From: Neobacillus cucumis
GTDB lineage: Bacteria > Bacillota > Bacilli > Bacillales > Cytobacillaceae
Direction: 5' to 3'
Length of the DNA: 64,000 nucleotides
Assembly: GCF_002860255.1 (NCBI RefSeq)
Contig: NZ_PGVE01000083.1
Location: 40,036-104,035, forward strand
Both the position numbers and the translations under genes were made by a program. Below, piece by piece: positions 37,184 to 45,914 of the stretch; within the stretch, counting starts at the first letter, position 1, and every line of letters begins with the position of its first letter. Under the pieces are notes generated by a model. It ran no database searches and was not told where the DNA came from. It was given only the letters and a program-made list of their open reading frames with translations.

Positions 37184-38482
37184 ATGACTATTTACCATTT
37201 TGTAGGTATAAAGGGGTCTGGAATGAGTGCGCTGGCACAAGTTCTTCATGATATGAAGTTTCAGGTGCAAGGCTCCGATGTCGAAAAGCGCTTTTTTACA
37301 CAACTGGCTCTCGAACAATCAGGGATCACCATTCTTCCCTTCCAGAAGGAAAATATTAAGCCAGGCATGACAATTATTGCAGGAAATGCTTTTCCTGATA
37401 CCCATGAGGAAATACAAGAGGCAATGAAACTTGGACTTCCTATCATTCGGTACCATCGTTTTTTAGGCGATTTCATGCAGAACTTTACAAGCATCGCCAT
37501 AACTGGTGCGCACGGAAAAACATCAACGACAGGATTGCTTTCTCATGTAATCGCTGGGGCAAAACCAACATCCTTTTTAATTGGTGATGGAACAGGTAAG
37601 GGCGAGGAAGGGGCAGAGTATTTTGTCTTTGAAGCTTGCGAATACAGAAGACATTTCTTATCGTACTTTCCTGATTATGCGATTATGACAAACATTGACT
37701 TTGACCATCCGGATTATTTTGCCAATATTGAGGACGTTTTTTCTGCCTTTCAAGAGATGGCAGTCCAGGTTAAAAAAGGGATCTTTGCGTATGGAGACGA
37801 TGAGCAGCTTCAAAAAATCCAAGCCAAGGTGCCCGTTCTATTCTATGGCTTTGGTGAAGAAAATGACTATCAAGCCAAGAACATAGTGAAGACCACTCAT
37901 GGAACAAGCTTTGATGTGTTTATTCGAAATACCTACTATGACAATTTTTCGATACCGACCTTTGGTGATCATAGTGTACTAAATGCACTATCTGTCATCG
38001 GTGTATGTCACTACGAGGAAATCGACGTGGAAGTGGTTAAGGAACGTCTTCAAACCTTCCAAGGTGTTAAAAGAAGATTCTCTGAAAAGAGAGTTGGGAC
38101 GCAGATTTTGATTGATGACTATGCCCATCATCCAACAGAAATTAGGGCGACAATTGATGCAGCTAAGCAAAAATATCCAGATAAAGAAATTGTTGCAGTT
38201 TTTCAGCCGCATACCTTTACACGGACTCAAGCCTTCTTGGAGGATTTTGCTGAAAGCTTACGACAAGCTGATAAAACCTATCTGTGTGAAATTTTTGGGT
38301 CTGCCAGAGAAAATCACGGCAAGCTGACAATTAAAGACCTGCAAGATAAAATTGAGGGCTCTAAAGTACTTTCTGAAGAGAATACCGCTGTTTTAAACAA
38401 TCATGATAACAGTGTTATTATATTCATGGGTGCAGGCGACATTCAAAAATTCCAAGAGTCCTATGAAAAACAACTCTCGTAA
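37184..38482 (+). CDS. murC: UDP-N-acetylmuramate--L-alanine ligase MurC
   Basis: A 432-aa Mur ligase. The N-terminal UDP-binding loop is FVGIKGSGMSALAQ (residues 5-18), the ATP loop is GAHGKTSTTG (near 108), and YAHHPTEIRATIDA marks the C-terminal domain. It adds the first amino acid of the peptidoglycan stem. ATG 37184 with GGAGG upstream is the start. It lies after sftA as in other Bacillus. Confidence 0.94.
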   Translation: MTIYHFVGIKGSGMSALAQVLHDMKFQVQGSDVEKRFFTQLALEQSGITILPFQKENIKPGMTIIAGNAFPDTHEEIQEAMKLGLPIIRYHRFLGDFMQNFTSIAITGAHGKTSTTGLLSHVIAGAKPTSFLIGDGTGKGEEGAEYFVFEACEYRRHFLSYFPDYAIMTNIDFDHPDYFANIEDVFSAFQEMAVQVKKGIFAYGDDEQLQKIQAKVPVLFYGFGEENDYQAKNIVKTTHGTSFDVFIRNTYYDNFSIPTFGDHSVLNALSVIGVCHYEEIDVEVVKERLQTFQGVKRRFSEKRVGTQILIDDYAHHPTEIRATIDAAKQKYPDKEIVAVFQPHTFTRTQAFLEDFAESLRQADKTYLCEIFGSARENHGKLTIKDLQDKIEGSKVLSEENTAVLNNHDNSVIIFMGAGDIQKFQESYEKQLS

Positions 38483-38496
38483 AAAAAGAAAACATA

Positions 38497-38525
38497 AAAA
38501 GGATGCCAGCATTTGGCATCCTTTT
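38497..38525. terminator. Bidirectional terminator between murC and the M29 peptidase gene
   Basis: AAAAGGATGCCA and TGGCATCCTTTT flank a 5-nt loop. Confidence 0.88.
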
Positions 38526-38528
38526 GTG

Positions 38529-39644
38529 TTACTTCAAGTTATCTGGATTTAGTACATCTAACTCTGGAAGAACGAACAGACCGTCTTTGCGGATTAAGAC
38601 ATCATCAAAATAAATTTCACCGCCGCCATATTCTTCGCGTTGAATATTGACCATATCCCAATGGATATTTGAATGATTTCCATTAAAAGCATCATCATAG
38701 CATTGGCCAGGAGTAAAGTGGAAACTTCCTGCAATTTTTTCATCAAACAAGATATCTTGCATAGGCGTAAGGATAAATGGATTCACCCCAATGGCAAATT
38801 CCCCAACATAACGAGCCCCTTCGTCTGTATCAAAAATTTTATTAATACGGCTTGTATCATTAGATACTGCTTCAACTATTTTGCCATCTTTAAAGGTTAG
38901 TTTCACATTCTCAAATGTAAAGCCTTGGTAAGGGGATGGAGTATTATAGGTAATAACACCATTAACTGAATCCTTTACCGGAGCTGTATATACTTCCCCG
39001 TCAGGGATATTTAATCTTCCGGCACATTTAATAGCTGGGATATCTTTGATGGAAAAACTTAGGTCAGTTCCAGGGCCCTTGATGCGGACCTTATCAGTAC
39101 GGTTCATTAATTCTACTAGGCTATCCATCGCTTGGTCCATTTTTGCATAGTCAAGATTGCAAACATTGAAGTAAAAGTCTTCGAATGCTTCTGTGCTCAT
39201 CTTAGCTAATTGTGCCATGGAAGCTGTTGGGTACCTAAGGACAACCCATTTTGTTTTCGGCACACGAATTTCACGGTGAACTTTCTTGCCGATAGTATTG
39301 CCATGTATTTTCATTTTTTCATCCGGTACGTCAGATTGCTCACTGATATTATCACCAGATCTCAGCCCTATGTATGCATCCATTTTACTCATGACGTTTG
39401 CTTCAAACTCAGCCATCATGTTAAATTGCTCTTCTTGTGCCCCTATTAAAAGAGAACGGTCAACTTGATGATCTTTTAATAGGACAAACGGATATCCGCC
39501 AGCTGCATATGCTTCCTTTACAAGTGCAGTAACCAGCTCACGCTGCAACCCAAAATTCTCAATCAGTACCCTTTCGCCCTTTTGAAGCTGGACAGAATAA
39601 TTAATTAAATTTTTAGCAAGTTTCTCAATACGAGGATCTTTCAT
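38529..39644 (-). CDS. M29-family aminopeptidase
   Basis: A 371-aa metallo-aminopeptidase of the AmpS/PepS (thermophilic aminopeptidase) family. Family motifs include a VSNDTSRINKIFDTDEGARYVGE stretch with metal-binding Glu residues and, near the C-terminus, NGNHSNIHWDMV. Shorter than the ~410-aa AmpS of B. subtilis, which suggests a different subgroup. ATG after GGAGGCG. Cytosolic peptide degradation is inferred. Confidence 0.85.
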   Translation of the reverse strand: MKDPRIEKLAKNLINYSVQLQKGERVLIENFGLQRELVTALVKEAYAAGGYPFVLLKDHQVDRSLLIGAQEEQFNMMAEFEANVMSKMDAYIGLRSGDNISEQSDVPDEKMKIHGNTIGKKVHREIRVPKTKWVVLRYPTASMAQLAKMSTEAFEDFYFNVCNLDYAKMDQAMDSLVELMNRTDKVRIKGPGTDLSFSIKDIPAIKCAGRLNIPDGEVYTAPVKDSVNGVITYNTPSPYQGFTFENVKLTFKDGKIVEAVSNDTSRINKIFDTDEGARYVGEFAIGVNPFILTPMQDILFDEKIAGSFHFTPGQCYDDAFNGNHSNIHWDMVNIQREEYGGGEIYFDDVLIRKDGLFVLPELDVLNPDNLK

Positions 39645-39744
39645 CCTAACGCCTCCAAAACAATTATTCAGTTCTATTGTACCCGAATTTAGTTAGAAAC
39701 TTGAAATGACAACATTTAAAAAGCTGATTTTTTTATCAAATGGC

Positions 39745-39817
39745 AGGAAAACAAGACAAAGGCATGGAAGTAGTATAAGATTATTTACGAGGTTTATATC
39801 AAGAAAGAATCGGAAAT
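39745..39817 (+). promoter_or_regulatory. Candidate SigH and SigB promoters for the ytxGHJ operon
   Basis: A SigH-like pair AGGAAAA (39745-39751) and ATGGAAG (39764-39770), and a SigB-like pair GTTTAT (39792-39797) and GGAAAT (39812-39817) with a 14-bp spacer, lie upstream of ytxG. Both sigma factors are known to drive ytxGHJ in B. subtilis. Each match has one or two mismatches. Confidence 0.5.
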
Positions 39818-39850
39818 ACATAGGTATAGGATTTAAGGCGGAGGTGCACG

Positions 39851-40312
39851 ATGCAAATTATTTTATACTTAAGCGTAGCTTTGATTGCCATCGCATTTTT
39901 TGTGTTAGTAATCTATTTGTCAAAGACGCTTAAATCACTTCAGGTTACACTAACAAGCGTTTCGGACACATTGAGTGGATTAGAAAAGCAGTTGGATGGT
40001 GTCACAACGGAAACAACCTTACTTCTGCAAAAAACAAACGCACTTGCAGAAGATATTCAGCAAAAATCAGAAAGTCTAAATAGTGTTGTTGAGGCCGTGA
40101 AGGGTGTCGGTACAACAGTGACCAAATTTAATGGGACACTAAAGAATATTACTCAATCAGTTGATCAGCAGGTGGAGGAAAGTAAGGAAAAGATTTCGCA
40201 AATTGTTCAATGGGGGAATATTCTCCTTGAATTAAAAGAGAAATGGCAGGCTAGGAGACATCCTAAACAGGAAGTAAATGTAAATGAGAGACAAAGAGTA
40301 AGGTCACATTAA
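39851..40312 (+). CDS. ytxG: YtxG, DUF948 membrane protein
   Basis: A 153-aa protein with one N-terminal TM helix (about residues 3-25) and a long helical/coiled-coil part (SDTLSGLEKQLDGVTTETTLLLQKTNAL) typical of DUF948. ATG after GGCGGAGG. First gene of a three-gene operon with ytxH and ytxJ, a general-stress unit in B. subtilis. The role is unknown. Confidence 0.88.
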   Translation: MQIILYLSVALIAIAFFVLVIYLSKTLKSLQVTLTSVSDTLSGLEKQLDGVTTETTLLLQKTNALAEDIQQKSESLNSVVEAVKGVGTTVTKFNGTLKNITQSVDQQVEESKEKISQIVQWGNILLELKEKWQARRHPKQEVNVNERQRVRSH

Positions 40313-40327
40313 TAAAGGAGGAAGATC

Positions 40328-40822
40328 ATGACTAGTAGAGAATATGAATCAAGAGAATCCAATCAAAACCGCAGTGAGGGAACTTCTAGCACCTTCTTGT
40401 GGGGGGCAGTCATTGGCGGGGTAGTAGGGGCTGCAGCAGCCTTGCTTTTGGCGCCTAAATCCGGTAAAGAGCTTCGTTCCACCCTAGGCAGTCAAGCGGA
40501 TACAATTATGGATAAATCGGTGAATTTGCGGGAAAATGTAATTGCCAAAAGCAACGAATTGGTTGCCAAAACCTCATCTATTTCTCAGGGAATTGTCCTG
40601 CAATCCTCAGATCTTGTGAATAAAGTGAAAGGAAAAGCTTCAAATAAGAACAACAACGGAAATGAAGATACTGAAGTTACTTATATTCCAATTCAGAATC
40701 CGAATGAAGCCTCAGCTGAAAAGAAAGTGGAAACTACATCACTTGATAGCACAGATATAAGAAAAAAATTAGAAGAAGCGCAAAAGGCATTTGATGAAGA
40801 GGAAAATAAGGTCAAACTTTAA
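40328..40822 (+). CDS. ytxH: YtxH, general stress protein with N-terminal Gly-zipper TM segment
   Basis: A 164-aa protein. The characteristic LWGAVIGGVVGAAAALLLAPKSGKELRSTL (about residues 24-53 in total) is the YtxH signature: a glycine-rich TM helix ending in LLAPKSGKE. The rest is helical and charged. Starts 15 nt after ytxG with an AAAGGAGGA site. Confidence 0.9.
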   Translation: MTSREYESRESNQNRSEGTSSTFLWGAVIGGVVGAAAALLLAPKSGKELRSTLGSQADTIMDKSVNLRENVIAKSNELVAKTSSISQGIVLQSSDLVNKVKGKASNKNNNGNEDTEVTYIPIQNPNEASAEKKVETTSLDSTDIRKKLEEAQKAFDEEENKVKL

Positions 40823-40912
40823 AATAGTTTTTTATATTTGTGATACAAATGGTGAAGTGTTAAAATTACTTCACCATTTATTTTTTATATTTAATACTTT
40901 GGAGGTAAAAGA

Positions 40913-41242
40913 ATGCTTAAAAAAATTGATACAGTTCAACAATTTGATGAATTAATTAATAACGGTGGTAAATTCTTCTTTTTAAAACATAGTTTAACAT
41001 GCCCAATCAGTCTTGCTGCATATAAAGAATATGAAAAGTTTGCAGGCACCAATGAGGATGCCCCTACTTACTATTTAGCCGTTCAGGATTCACGTCCATT
41101 ATCAAATGAAATTGCGGAACGCTTCGAAATAAAACATGAATCACCACAGGCTATTCTTTTCTCCGAAGGAAAGGCTGTATGGAATGCATCCCATTGGAAA
41201 ATTACTAGCCGATCCCTTACAGATGCGAATTCTGAAAAATAA
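40913..41242 (+). CDS. ytxJ: YtxJ, monothiol bacilliredoxin-like (BrxC family)
   Basis: A 109-aa thioredoxin-fold protein. The active site TCPIS (about residues 25-29, SLTCPISLAAYKEY) has a single Cys as in bacillithiol-dependent bacilliredoxin BrxC. It would remove bacillithiol from S-bacillithiolated proteins under oxidative stress. ATG after TTTGGAGG. Last gene of ytxGHJ. Confidence 0.88.
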   Translation: MLKKIDTVQQFDELINNGGKFFFLKHSLTCPISLAAYKEYEKFAGTNEDAPTYYLAVQDSRPLSNEIAERFEIKHESPQAILFSEGKAVWNASHWKITSRSLTDANSEK

Positions 41243-41313
41243 AAGATTAAAATTAAAAATTTTAAGTAAACTTTTTAAAAGAACACGCATATATTACTCT
41301 CTATAAGCCAATT

Positions 41314-41338
41314 CACTTTAGTGCTTAAAAGCGTTTAA
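41314..41338 (+). promoter_or_regulatory. Shared 25-bp element upstream of aroA
   Basis: Matches the element at 22701-22725 (minus) in 24 of 25 positions and in the same direction relative to the gene. Contains the dyad TTAAAAGCGTTTAA, 19 bp before a -35 box. The sequence resembles a cre with both conserved G and C changed to A, so another LacI-type regulator, or degenerate CcpA binding, is possible. Confidence 0.6.
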
Positions 41339-41356
41339 TTGTTAAAGAAAAAACAG

Positions 41357-41385
41357 GTGACAAAGAATTGTTTTTCAGCTATAAT
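41357..41385 (+). promoter_or_regulatory. aroA promoter
   Basis: GTGACA (41357-41362), a 17-bp spacer and TATAAT (41380-41385). It would give a ~120-nt 5' leader on aroA. Confidence 0.65.
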
Positions 41386-41428
41386 AAGCCTAATTATTCA
41401 AAAATTATAAAATTTTTAAACTTTAACC

Positions 41429-41490
41429 TTGTAAATCATTTTCAGTTGAAAGACAATAACCACTATACTTTCAAAGAAAGTGATTTACAA
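41429..41490 (+). promoter_or_regulatory. Long hairpin in the aroA leader
   Basis: TTGTAAATCA (41429) pairs with TGATTTACAA (41481), and inside it TTGAAAG (41446-41452) pairs with CTTTCAA (41468-41474). The arms between them also pair with one small internal loop, giving a stem of about 22 pairs and a 15-nt loop. No T-run follows, and the ribosome site AGGAAGG begins 2 nt after the stem, so it is a regulatory hairpin, not a terminator. Confidence 0.7.
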
Positions 41491-41510
41491 CAGGAAGGAC
41501 GGGGCGAATA

Positions 41511-42587
41511 ATGAGTAATATTGAATTGGATCAACTGAGGACACGTGTTGATGAACTTAACTTGGAATTATTAAAACTTATTAACGAAAGAGCACAAGTT
41601 GTTCAAGAGATTGGACGAGTTAAAGGGAACCAGGGAGTTTACCGTTATGATCCAGTCCGTGAAAGAAAGATGCTTGAAGTAATTAAAGAACATAATGATG
41701 GACCGTTTGAGAATTCAACCATTGATCATATCTTTAAGGAAATTTTCAAAGCAGGATTAGATTTGCAGAAGGAAGATCATGAAAAAGCTTTATTAGTATC
41801 GAGAAAGAAAAAGCCAGAGGATACCATTGTTTCATTGAAAGGTGAAAATATCGGGGATGGTAAACAGCATTTTGTTTTTGGTCCTTGTTCTGTTGAGTCC
41901 TATGAACAGGTAGCAACTGTAGCTAAGGCAATGAAAGAAAAAGGCTTAAAACTTCTTCGAGGCGGTGCCTACAAGCCTAGAACTTCTCCATATGATTTCC
42001 AAGGTCTAGGAGTAGAAGGTTTGAAGATTTTAAAACGTGTAGCTGACGAATTTGATATGGCAGTCATTAGTGAAATCGTTAATCCAGCGGATATTGAGCT
42101 GGCTTGTGACTACATTGACGTCATTCAAATTGGTGCCCGTAATATGCAGAACTTTGAGTTATTAAAAGCTGCTGGTGCAGTTAACAAGCCTATCCTATTA
42201 AAAAGAGGTTTGGCAGCTACAATTGAAGAGTTTATAAATGCAGCAGAATACATTATGGCACAAGGAAATGGTCAAATTATTCTTTGTGAGCGCGGAATTC
42301 GTACTTATGAACGTGCAACTAGAAATACATTAGATATTTCTGCCGTTCCAATTCTAAAAAAAGAAACACACTTACCGGTAATGGTGGATGTTACCCATTC
42401 GACTGGCAGAAGAGATCTATTACTTCCATGTGCTAAAGCTGCTATTGCCATTGGTGCAGACGGAGTTATGGCAGAGGTTCACCCGGATCCTGCAGTAGCC
42501 CTTTCAGATTCTCAGCAGCAAATGGATCTTAAGCAATTTGATGAATTCTATAATCAATTACTAGCATCAAATTTCGTTAGAATTTAA
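41511..42587 (+). CDS. aroA: Bifunctional chorismate mutase / DAHP synthase AroA
   Basis: A 358-aa enzyme. Residues ~1-90 are an AroQ-type chorismate mutase (LDQLRTRVDELNLELLKLIN). Residues ~105-358 are the DAHP synthase barrel (VFGPCSVESYEQ, LLRGGAYKPRTSPY, HPDPAVALSD). DAHP synthase makes the first committed intermediate of aromatic synthesis, and the mutase domain mediates feedback by prephenate/chorismate in Bacillus. ATG after AGGAAGGAC. Confidence 0.95.
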   Translation: MSNIELDQLRTRVDELNLELLKLINERAQVVQEIGRVKGNQGVYRYDPVRERKMLEVIKEHNDGPFENSTIDHIFKEIFKAGLDLQKEDHEKALLVSRKKKPEDTIVSLKGENIGDGKQHFVFGPCSVESYEQVATVAKAMKEKGLKLLRGGAYKPRTSPYDFQGLGVEGLKILKRVADEFDMAVISEIVNPADIELACDYIDVIQIGARNMQNFELLKAAGAVNKPILLKRGLAATIEEFINAAEYIMAQGNGQIILCERGIRTYERATRNTLDISAVPILKKETHLPVMVDVTHSTGRRDLLLPCAKAAIAIGADGVMAEVHPDPAVALSDSQQQMDLKQFDEFYNQLLASNFVRI

Positions 42588-42609
42588 AAAAATACCATAA
42601 TTTTACAAT

Positions 42610-42643
42610 TAAGGCCTTCTGCAAATAGTGCAGAAGGCCTTTT
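42610..42643 (+). terminator. Terminator after aroA
   Basis: AAGGCCTTCTGCA and TGCAGAAGGCCTT flank a 5-nt loop, then TT. Confidence 0.9.
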
Positions 42644-42685
42644 CCGTGAGATAAGAAAGTATAAAGTTTTTTACTTTGAGAATTG

Positions 42686-42807
42686 TCTAGCTTCAGCGCC
42701 TAGCCCCTCGAGGTCACAAGCCAATCCATCCAAAAGGTTAAAGAACAACCTTTCGGCCGGATTGTCTTGTGCTTGTCGGGGCTGACCAAGGCGCTTGCGC
42801 TTTTCTT
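42686..42807. repeat. Bacillaceae intergenic repeat, long imperfect hairpin
   Basis: Starts TTGTCTAGCTTCAGCGCC and ends GACCAAGGCGCTTGCGCTTTTC. GCGCC/GGCGC arms enclose AGCCCCTCGA with GTCGGGGCT, and the centre pairs CAAGCCAATCC and GGATTGTCTTG across an inner AAAGGTT/AACCTTT stem. I recognise it as a dispersed element common in the Bacillus cereus/Neobacillus group. It fills much of the 439-bp aroA-ccpA gap; nothing else codes there. Confidence 0.75.
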
Positions 42808-43026
42808 ATTAACTTTTTGAAAAAATAATGACTTTTTCAATTGCGGCTTTAATCTAGTTGTAATATCATTAAGTACATATGAAGATTGTTTATTATCTCA
42901 CAAACAAGTAATTCGGAAGGTACTTAGGAAAAGTGAAAAATAGACAGAAAAATAAACATGACTAGTTTTTTGCAAACAGATGTAAAATAAAGAAAAACAA
43001 TGTACGTTTTAGGAGAGTGTATAAAA

Positions 43027-44025
43027 GTGAATATTACGATTTATGACGTGGCAAGGGAAGCTAATGTTTCAATGGCAACCGTTTCCCGTGTAGTGAATGG
43101 AAATCCGAATGTAAAACCCGTAACCCGTAAAAAGGTATTAGAAGTTATTGAAAGACTAGGTTATCGTCCTAATGCAGTTGCTAGAGGATTAGCTAGTAAG
43201 AAAACGACAACGGTAGGAGTTATTATTCCTGATATCTCAAGCATTTTCTTTGCAGAATTAGCCCGCGGTATTGAGGATATTGCAACTATGTATAAGTACA
43301 ATATCATCTTAAGTAATTCTGACCAAAATAAAGACAAGGAATTACACTTATTTAATACCATGCTTGGCAAGCAGGTAGACGGGATTGTCTTCATGGGAGG
43401 AAATATTACTGCAGACCATGTAGAGGAATTCAGTAAATCTCCAGTACCGATTGTCCTTGCGGGTTCTATTGAAGAATCTAATCAAATTCCTTCCGTAAAC
43501 ATTGATTATGAAGCTGCTGTGTATGATTCTGTAAAGGAATTTATTGAAAAGGGTCATAAACATATTGCTTTTGTTGTAGGACCACTTCATGAGCCAAAAA
43601 ATGCCCAGAAAAAATTAAAGGGTTACCAAAGAGCCCTTCAAGATGCAGGTCTTCCATACAATGAAGAACTTATTGTCGAAGGAGATTACACTTACGATTC
43701 CGGGATTGAGGCGTTGGAAAAATTACTTGAAGCAGAGAATCGCCCTACCGCTATTTTAGTTGGTTCAGATGAAATGGCACTTGGAGTAGTTCACGGAGCA
43801 GAAGACAAAGGTTATAATATACCTGAAGACTTTGAGGTCATCACGTCAGACAATACCAGATTGTCCCTAATGGTGCGCCCGCAGCTGACAACGATTGTAC
43901 AGCCTCTATATGATATCGGAGCGGTATCCATGCGCCTTTTAACAAAATTAATGAATAAAGACCAAACTAGTGATAACATTGTTGTATTACCACACCGAAT
44001 TGAACATCGAAAATCAACGAAATAA
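43027..44025 (+). CDS. ccpA: Catabolite control protein A (CcpA)
   Basis: A 332-aa LacI/GalR regulator. It starts with the HTH/hinge NITIYDVAREANVSMATVSRVV and has the hinge helix YRPNAVARGLASKKT. The HPr-Ser-P binding core is conserved. GTG 43027 with AGGAGAGTG upstream is chosen because CcpA orthologues start M(S)NITIYDVA; ATG 43000 would add nine unrelated residues. It represses or activates genes at cre sites, such as the one before cstA. In B. subtilis motPS lies between ccpA and acuC; here it is absent. Confidence 0.96.
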   Translation: MNITIYDVAREANVSMATVSRVVNGNPNVKPVTRKKVLEVIERLGYRPNAVARGLASKKTTTVGVIIPDISSIFFAELARGIEDIATMYKYNIILSNSDQNKDKELHLFNTMLGKQVDGIVFMGGNITADHVEEFSKSPVPIVLAGSIEESNQIPSVNIDYEAAVYDSVKEFIEKGHKHIAFVVGPLHEPKNAQKKLKGYQRALQDAGLPYNEELIVEGDYTYDSGIEALEKLLEAENRPTAILVGSDEMALGVVHGAEDKGYNIPEDFEVITSDNTRLSLMVRPQLTTIVQPLYDIGAVSMRLLTKLMNKDQTSDNIVVLPHRIEHRKSTK

Positions 44026-44060
44026 AAAAATGGGTTGGCCTTTGGAGCCAACCCATTTTG
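44026..44060. terminator. Bidirectional terminator between ccpA and acuC
   Basis: AAAATGGGTTGGC and GCCAACCCATTTT flank a short loop. Confidence 0.9.
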
Positions 44061-44062
44061 TA

Positions 44063-45235
44063 TTATTTGATATTACTTTTCGTCTGACTTCGAATGGGGT
44101 AAAGTGCTTTTTCAAGTGTTAGTAAATTTTTTTCAGTAATCTCTGCTTTCCTTGGAATAGGGGGATAAATATCTTCTTGGTCATCCCATTCCAATGGCAG
44201 CGGTACAGGGGAGACCTGTTGCCATTGATTAATCCACTCTTCTGGAAGGGGACCGCTGACTTGGGTGTTCTCTGTCATTTCAAGCCAGATGATTGCCCAT
44301 GCTCTTGGCACTACACGCCAGATGTCATATCCACCTCCGCCGACGGCAATCCACTTCCCATCACAATACTGGTGGGCTATTTCATGTGCAAGACGAGGTA
44401 TTTCCCGATATATTTTCATTGTTGCGGATAAATGTGTTAGGGGGTCATAATAATGAGAGTCTGCACCATTCTGAGTTAAGATAACATCTGGTTTAAAAAA
44501 TTCTGCTACTTCTTTAATGGATTGTGTATAGACATGCAGCCATGAGTCATCTTCGGTAAATGCATCCACGGGAATATTAAACGAATACCCGTATCCGGGA
44601 CCTTGTCCTCGTTCGTTAATATTTCCTGTACCAGGAAACAAATATCTCCCTGTTTCATGTATGGAAAGAGTACAAACATTAGGATCGTCATAGAACGACC
44701 ATTGTACACCATCACCGTGATGGGCATCTGTATCAACATATAGAACTCTGGCCTTATATTTTTCTTGCAAATACTTAATGGCAACGGAACTGTCATTGTA
44801 AATGCAAAACCCTGAGGCTTTACCGCGGAATCCGTGATGTAGTCCTCCGCCTAAGTGAAGGGCATGCAGAGACTTTCCGGTCATTACCTGGTCAACTGCT
44901 GTCAAGGTTCCTCCAACCATTAATGAGCTTGCTACATGCATGTTTGGAAAAATGGGTGTATCCTCTGTTCCCAACCCATAGTTTTCAGCGATTTCCTTGG
45001 GAAGAGATCCCTTTCCTGCTTGTTTCACCGCTTCAATGTAACTAACGTCATGGATTAGTGCAAGTTCCTCTTCAGTTGCTCTTTTGGGCGGAATAATCTG
45101 TTCAGGTGCTAAAGCATTTAATTTATGTAAAAGGTCTACGGTCAATTGAAGCCGGAATTGATTAAAAGGATGATTATCGTTAAATTTATACTTTAGCAGT
45201 TCATCAGAAAATATGAACGTACACTTATCGCTCAT
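44063..45235 (-). CDS. acuC: AcuC, class I/II histone-deacetylase-like protein deacetylase
   Basis: A 390-aa HDAC-fold protein. Zinc and active-site residues are seen in LHLGGGLHHGFRGKASGFCIYND, VLYVDTDAHHGDGVQ and LTQNGADSH. In B. subtilis AcuC removes the acetyl group that AcuA puts on AcsA. Its start overlaps the acuB stop by 4 nt. The operon order is acuA-acuB-acuC, divergent from acsA. Confidence 0.94.
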   Translation of the reverse strand: MSDKCTFIFSDELLKYKFNDNHPFNQFRLQLTVDLLHKLNALAPEQIIPPKRATEEELALIHDVSYIEAVKQAGKGSLPKEIAENYGLGTEDTPIFPNMHVASSLMVGGTLTAVDQVMTGKSLHALHLGGGLHHGFRGKASGFCIYNDSSVAIKYLQEKYKARVLYVDTDAHHGDGVQWSFYDDPNVCTLSIHETGRYLFPGTGNINERGQGPGYGYSFNIPVDAFTEDDSWLHVYTQSIKEVAEFFKPDVILTQNGADSHYYDPLTHLSATMKIYREIPRLAHEIAHQYCDGKWIAVGGGGYDIWRVVPRAWAIIWLEMTENTQVSGPLPEEWINQWQQVSPVPLPLEWDDQEDIYPPIPRKAEITEKNLLTLEKALYPIRSQTKSNIK

Positions 45236-45879
45236 AAAGTTATCCCCGGAAGATTAGGCCATAAAACGTGATGTCCTGCTTGTTTTAATTCTTGAATGAG
45301 TCCTGTCGGATTCATAGTTTGAACTCTAAAGACAAGTATTTTAAAATGATCATCCTTTTTATCCGGGTATACAAGAACACTTAAGATATTGGCGTTTCTA
45401 TTTTTTATGACAGCGGTAATATCACTTAGAACTCCGGCAAGGTTCGGTACTTTAATTTCAATTTGGGAACCTGGCTGATGTGCTCCAGTTAACTCAACCA
45501 TTGTCCGTAGTAAATCGGTCTCGGTTATAATCCCAATTAATTTTTGATCATTTATTATCGGAATGCAGCTGATTTTGTGTTCATAAAAAAGACCAGCCAC
45601 TTCTTCGACAAAATCAAGAGGATGTCCAGTAATTACCTTTTTCTCCATTATGGTTTCTAGAGGTTTTTTTAAATCTTCAGGATGTTCATTCGCATGAAAG
45701 ATGGAGGGAGTTGCTTCTCTAATTTTTGCTACCGTTACCAGACCTTTTAAATGCCCATCTTTATCAACAATTGGAATATGGCGAATCTTTCTTGTATCCA
45801 TTAAATGTATGGCATCAGCTATCGTATCAGTAGGTAATAGTACAGCAACATCTGTTTTCATGATTTCTTCAATTATCAT
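45232..45879 (-). CDS. acuB: AcuB, CBS-ACT domain protein
   Basis: A 215-aa protein with two CBS domains (about residues 1-130) and a C-terminal ACT domain (IEIKVPNLAGVLSDITAVIKN, about 143-215). ATG 45879 (MIIEEIMKTDV) is chosen since GGGTGA lies 5 nt upstream and CBS proteins of this type start so; the codon 24 nt further upstream has no ribosome site. Its role in acetoin/acetate use is unclear; a nucleotide-sensing function is plausible. Confidence 0.92.
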   Translation of the reverse strand: MIIEEIMKTDVAVLLPTDTIADAIHLMDTRKIRHIPIVDKDGHLKGLVTVAKIREATPSIFHANEHPEDLKKPLETIMEKKVITGHPLDFVEEVAGLFYEHKISCIPIINDQKLIGIITETDLLRTMVELTGAHQPGSQIEIKVPNLAGVLSDITAVIKNRNANILSVLVYPDKKDDHFKILVFRVQTMNPTGLIQELKQAGHHVLWPNLPGITL

Positions 45880-45914
45880 CAAAATCACCCTATTCCTTTG
45901 CAATATCAGGAAAA

